Below, piece by piece: positions 28,500 to 32,497 of a stretch of 32,497 nucleotides of DNA. The position numbers and the translations under genes were made by a program. The first letter of the stretch is position 1; each line of letters opens with the position of its first letter. A model generated the notes under the pieces. It ran no database searches. It was not told where the DNA came from and saw nothing but the letters and a program-made list of their open reading frames with translations. This DNA comes from Cytidiella melzeri (taxonomy: Eukaryota > Basidiomycota > Agaricomycetes > Polyporales > Irpicaceae). Where the stretch lies: the NCBI GenBank assembly GCA_022592445.1, contig JABYQR010000451.1, positions 1 to 32,497 of the forward strand, read 5' to 3'.

Positions 28500-29700
28500 T
28501 TGAAACTCGCTGGTGACATGGTACTCGAGGTGGAACAGGAAGGTGGTAAGCTTACTGAACTCTTGCTAAAGAACGTCTACTTCAACTCAACTCTACCTTT
28601 CACTTTAATCAGTGTTGGGAAATTTGACCCTGATTATCAGTTTACGTTCTGTCATGGACTTTGTACTATATACGACTCAAACTCGACTTGTGTGGCTGTA
28701 GTTAAAAAATCAAACGATTTATACACGCTATCATCAACTCGAGTGACTTCTTTAGCAAGCGTGCATAGAACTAGCATTACTTTACTTGAACTTCATAAAA
28801 AACTCAGTCATCTCAGTTACTTCATGATCAAGAAACTACTTCAAACTTTGTCAATCATTACTAATCATATAACTGACCACACTGAGACTCCATGCGAGGA
28901 TTGTTTACTTAACAATATCCATCGCAATACCGTACCTAAACTTCGTTCTTCATTGTTAGCTGAAGCTTTCAGAGATCACTTTCATATTGACATCTTTGGG
29001 CCTCTACCCACAGCGTTGATTACTGGTAAACATAAATACTGGTTGACTATTGTCGACAATGCTACTAGATGGTTAGTACTTGCACCACTAGTTACTAAAG
29101 ATGACGCCTATACTCAATGGGTCATTTTCTCTACTGAACTTTTGACGCAATATGGTATTCGTGTCAAGATACTTCAAGCCGATAACGACGGTGTCTTTAC
29201 CAGTAAAGCTATGACTGCTTACTTGAAAACTCAAGGAACTATACTACGTCTTACTGTACATGATACTCCTCAGCAAAACGGTGTTGCTGAGCGTGTACAT
29301 CAAACTATTATGAACTTGATTCGAGTAAACCCGCATACTGCATCTTTACCAAACAACTATGGTGGTATGCTGCATTATACGTGATGTATGTGTACAATCG
29401 TTCTCCTCGTACTATACTTAATTACAAAACTCCTTACTTTAAGTGATATGGCACAGATGCTAATCTTGATGGACTTCAAGTCTTTGGTCAGCCGTGCATC
29501 GTATACGACATATATCGCACAAACAAATTAGCATCTAAGGGTAAAAGGGGAGTCTGGATAGGCTTGCTGAACACTCTAAAGGTCACTACGTTCACTTTGG
29601 ACAACATGTCAGAGTTGAACGTAACTTGCAATTTGTTGACTCTACAATACAAGTTGAAGGGGAGAAAGAACCAAATGTCGAAAAACTTACTACTGAATAA
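28500..29700 (+). pseudogene. copia integrase region
   Basis: Integrase catalyses insertion of the cDNA. The zinc-binding HHCC domain lies between HKKLSH (His at 28794) and CEDC (28893). The catalytic triad is complete: D in HIDIFG (28989), D in LQADND (29181) and E in NGVAER (29289), with exactly 35 residues between the last two (DD35E). The C-terminal part follows in other frames: an apparent one-base loss near 29360, a TGA at 29444 (former Trp context, FK-stop-YGTD), another apparent one-base loss near 29565, and a TAA at 29698. Motifs VYNRSPRT and GKRGVWIG in those frames confirm the continuation. Confidence 0.88.
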
Positions 29701-30558
29701 CAACTTGAACTTGAGGACAACCCTCACATAGAACCAATGAAAATCGACGAGCCTGACCCTACTGGTCCAAGGCGCTCCACCAGAACTCCTCAACTATTGC
29801 GTAAAGCTTGTGGTCTAAACTACGACAAAGTAGACACTTACATTGCTTTCTACTAAACTGAGTTTAACGCTTACTATGCTGAGGACGTCGGTGACCCTGT
29901 CACTTTCAAAGATGTACTGAATCACCCTCTCAAAGACAATTGGTTTAAGTCTATGAAACTCGAGGTTGATACACTAGAACAACTCGGCACTTGGGAATAC
30001 TGTATCCCGCCACCAAATGCCAACATTACTGGTTCTCGCTTCGTCTACAAGACCAAGTACGAACATGGCAAAGTTACTAAACTCAAGTCAAGACTTGTTG
30101 CGCAAGGATACTCTCAGCGTGATGGTATTGATTACTATGCAAACAACTTGTTCGCTCCAGTCGCGCGCATTAGTTCTATGCGACTCATACTTACACTTGC
30201 GGCTTCACTACACTTCGAGATTAACCAACTCGATGTTAAGTCTGCTTACTTATACAGTAAAATCAACAATGATGAAGATCTTTATCCTCGTCCGCCGCCA
30301 GGCAACTTACTGCCCAACTTGCCTAAGGGCTGGGTACTTAAACTACGCAAAACTATCTATGGCCTTAAACAAGCCGGACATTGCTGGTACAAGGTACTAT
30401 GCGACATACTTTTCCAACTTGGACTCAAGTGTTCAGACTACGATAACGCTGTCTTCTACCTTTACAAGGGAGACAAACTAATACTTATACTCGCTGTTCA
30501 TGTCGACGATATTACTCTCTGTACTATTACTTCTGTTGTGCTGAACAATTTGAGATAG
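29701..30558 (+). pseudogene. copia reverse transcriptase region
   Basis: RNA-dependent DNA polymerase. After a variable acidic linker (TAA at 29854 interrupts it), the RT starts with WFKSMKLEVDTLEQLGTWE. It includes KSRLVAQGYSQRDGIDY, the first catalytic Asp in INQLDVKSAY (30232-30234), YGLKQAGHCWYK, and the catalytic pair HVDDI (30505-30510) in place of the common YVDD. The frame ends at TAG 30556 because of an apparent one-base change near 30537; the next residues (CAEQFEIALRQHV) continue in the RNase H frame. Confidence 0.92.
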
Positions 30559-31508
30559 CACTTAGACAACATGTCGAAGTAACAAACGGTGGTACTATCC
30601 ACTGGATGCTTGGCATGGAGATCGGTTACGGCAAAGCCTCTGGTGTTATCAAGCTTCATCAACGCGATTATATCCAAACTATACTCAAACGAAACAACTT
30701 TGACCATGATCATACACGCCGTACACCTATGATACACGAGCACAACTTAGCCCCCCATGACTCGAAAGAAACTCATCAGGACGCTGACGCTATCAAACAA
30801 TACATGTCTTTAGTTGGTGGTTTACGATACGTCGCTGACTGTACTCGACCAGACGTTGCATACTGCACTGGTCAACTTGCACGATACTTAGCTGACCCTT
30901 CTAAGGAACACTTTGCTGCAGCTAAACAGTGTTACCTATACTTGAAGGGAATGTGCAATTACTGGCTTGTCCTAGGAAACCACGCAACTACTACTAATAC
31001 TTCACTTGTCGGATACACTGATTCTGACGGTATGACTACATACGGCAATAAACCAATAATGGGCTACACCTTTACCTACAATGAGTCGCTTATCTCTTGG
31101 TCAAGTAAGCGCGGTTCACTAGTAACACTATCGGTCACCGAAGCCAAATTATATGCCTTAGCGCATGCATCTACTGAGGCTATATATCTAAAAGCACTCA
31201 TTGACGAACTACTTAACTTTACTATGGATCCTGTCAAAATGTATACTGACAGTGCATCAACTATTGCCATTGTTAGCTCACCTGATGAGCAACATTTGCA
31301 ACAAACTAAACACTTCGAGATTTGTAAGAATTTCATCAGCAATCATGTACTCAAGAAGTATATAACTATTCATCACATATCTTCTAACAAGCAATGTGCT
31401 GATACACTTACTAAAGCACTACCTCTCGAAAAGATCAAGCACTTCAATGAACTACTTCATATTCGTGCTTGGAGGGGAGTGTTCGACTATGTTAAATTAG
31501 ACGCTTGA
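30559..31508 (+). pseudogene. copia RT C-terminus and RNase H
   Basis: Contains the RT connection (WMLGMEIGY, then LVGGLRYVADCTRPDVAY) and the RNase H domain that removes the RNA template. Acidic residues are at GYTDSDG (31020), SVTEAKLYAL (31140), MYTDSAST (31248) and QCADTLTKAL (31401). Family members usually have EAEY where this has EAKL, a possible damaging change next to the catalytic Glu. The frame ends at TGA 31506-31508, 29 bp inside the 3' LTR, a normal overlap for compact copia elements. Confidence 0.92.
31471..31479 (+). promoter_or_regulatory. copia polypurine tract
   Basis: GGAGGGGAG directly precedes the TGTTCGAC start of the 3' LTR, the expected position of the plus-strand primer. 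It lies inside the end of the coding region. Confidence 0.85.
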
Positions 31509-31651
31509 CGTACGAGCGCCGTATTTACCGTATATAAGACTTAAACTGATCAATGCAACGATACGCACTTTTGATTCCCAACTCCCACTGTGTGATCTCT
31601 CTCTCAGTCTTGCTCTCTTAACACTTTCTCTACTTGCATAGCCTTCTAACA
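31480..31651 (+). repeat. copia 3' LTR (172 bp)
   Basis: Aligned by eye with the 5' LTR: A/G at 26479 versus 31491, A/G in GCTT(A/G)ACG, C/T in GAT(C/T)CCC, two substitutions and one deleted base in the AACCCTTCCCTC stretch. The rest is identical, about 97%. Confidence 0.92.
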
Positions 31652-32368
31652 ACAAACAGGACACGAAGTGATATCGACGAGGAGGTGGCAGGCGTGAAGC
31701 ACAATGCTCTCACCAGCTATCAGACTTTTCAGTTATCTAGCCAGAAAGACCAAGTTAGTATTGTTACTACCAGCTATGTAGTACAAGAGGGGGTTGCTTA
31801 CCTAGCCCAGTAAAGACCAAGAGGTCAATATGGGGGGCTAGGAGCGTACATGCAGCATCTTATATAGACTTCAGGGACCTGCGCACAGACCATGTTGAGG
31901 GAGGCTTTGCAAGAAGCCATGTGAACAAAAACAAAAGAACTACCTAAAGGAGCACAATAGCTATTGTCTAGACTTGCCAAGAACTCTACTTGTGAGAGAA
32001 TCTATCTAAAAGGAGACCAACTATTGTATTCCATTCCCACACTGTGAGAACATCCTTCCATAAATAGAACAATGGGAAAGAACAAAAGGAGTCCATGTGA
32101 GTGCTATCTATGACGTCAAACCCTAGCTATGGGCTGAGCCATGTAGTTGTAGCCATGTGGTCTTACTTAAGCTAAGTCACATGCCAGTGTAACGTAGTAG
32201 CAAGTAATGTGACCGTGTGGAGCGTCTAAGCCACGTGATACGGGCGCTTAATAGACGTGTGCAGAGAGGGTTGCAAGCTAGGTTGCAACTGGGTTTTCAA
32301 GCTAGGTTTCAAGCTATAAACTAGAGGTAAAATGTGAAAAATAAGGGCTAGTCGGGCCATCCATGACA

Positions 32369-32497
32369 TTACCCCCCTCCTAAAATCAAGTGTTGCCAAG
32401 CATCACTGTGCTGTGGTGATAGAGGTCTTCTACCCATCTACAGGGATTCAGCAGAATTGCCCTGATTGTCTAGTCAGAAGGATGCTAGGAAGTTTCT
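32369..32497 (-). mobile_element. Gypsy internal 3' end with polypurine tract
   Basis: Minus strand, upstream of LTR-B. The tract AGGAGGGGGGTAA (32369-32381 reversed) abuts the LTR start, which shows that the retrotransposon body continues past the window edge. The 116 bases before it have no clear protein motif in any frame. Identification as gypsy rests on LTR form and tract, not on pol sequence. Confidence 0.55.

Larger units (their letters stand above)
26468..31651 (+). mobile_element. Ty1/copia retrotransposon, complete but inactive
   Basis: Flanked by the 5-bp duplication ACAAA (26463-26467 and 31652-31656). LTRs lie at 26468-26640 and 31480-31651, the primer-binding site at 26641 and the polypurine tract at 31471-31479. 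The order gag, protease, integrase, RT, RNase H is the copia order (integrase before RT). It was a single long frame originally. It is now broken by TGA at 27354, 28428 and 29444, TAA at 29698 and 29854, and apparent frameshifts near 29360, 29565 and 30537. It is inserted in the gypsy LTR-B, in opposite orientation to it. The two LTRs differ by about five substitutions and one indel, so the insertion is moderately recent. Confidence 0.95.
26438..32368 (-). mobile_element. LTR-B, gypsy 3' LTR interrupted by copia
   Basis: Same family as LTR-A, on the minus strand. It starts at 32368 (TGTCATGGATGGCCCGACTAG) and ends at 26438 (CTCCGTGTCA). A polypurine tract lies immediately upstream (32369-32381), so this is the 3' LTR of an element extending beyond the right edge. 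The copia element (26468-31651 plus one ACAAA) splits it. The short far piece (26438-26467) aligns with the last bases of LTR-A, and the long piece (31652-32368) with the rest. It also keeps the intron-like direct repeat seen in LTR-A. Confidence 0.7.

Overview
The window looks like a transposon-dense stretch of a filamentous fungal genome, most likely an Agaricomycete (mushroom-forming basidiomycete). The evidence is short spliceosomal introns (about 45-76 bp), Ty1/copia and gypsy-type LTRs, a hAT transposase fragment, and a decayed protein of a family I know from Agaricomycetes (N-terminal SWVPNGKAAWLESF-like motif, C-terminal WWKSMQP motif). I see no tRNA, rRNA or intact housekeeping gene. 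Almost every base can be assigned to nested mobile DNA.

Layout. (1) A repeated non-autonomous element, called HINE here, occurs as five recognisable copies (HINE-1 770-5771, HINE-4 7219-11447, HINE-5 8343-10611 nested inside HINE-4, HINE-3 13922-16431, HINE-2 18407-21655) plus older relics. It has a 20-bp inverted repeat placed asymmetrically: at the very 5' terminus, but 30 nt inside the 3' terminus. It ends in CTAG, inserts at T|T without target duplication, and carries a central array of 143-bp tandem repeats. This is the architecture of Helentron-type (Helitron2) rolling-circle elements. (2) Three copies of a 1.84-1.85 kb LTR-like element, called LTR-alpha (796-2646 +, 14229-16076 -, 24001-25838 +), have TG...CA ends, 4-bp target duplications, a TATA box and a conserved 175-codon Cys-rich ORF. 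Two sit inside HINEs and one splits a host-type gene. (3) Smaller TIR elements are nested in HINEs: a CACTA-like element (5073-5718), a GGGG-ended element (20445-21101) and a 98-bp hairpin MITE (21499-21596). (4) Solo or terminal LTRs of two gypsy-like families lie at 6218-6974, 17737-18388 and 26438-32368; the last is the 3' LTR of an element running off the right edge. (5) A complete but dead Ty1/copia retrotransposon (26468-31651, TSD ACAAA) is inserted in that last gypsy LTR.

Gene remnants between the elements are a hAT transposase C-terminus (5843-6217, minus), an unrecognised ORF (to 13578), a zinc-knuckle pseudogene (16437-17265), the Agaricomycete-family pseudogene (22052-25999, split by LTR-alpha copy 3) and a cut 3' exon (26292-26437, minus).

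Relative ages can be read from the nesting: hAT, then HINE families, then CACTA/TIR elements and LTR-alpha; and gene fragment, then gypsy, then copia. The most novel features are the satellite-bearing Helentron-like family, including one copy with two 3' ends in tandem, and the LTR-alpha family with its promoter-linked ORF.
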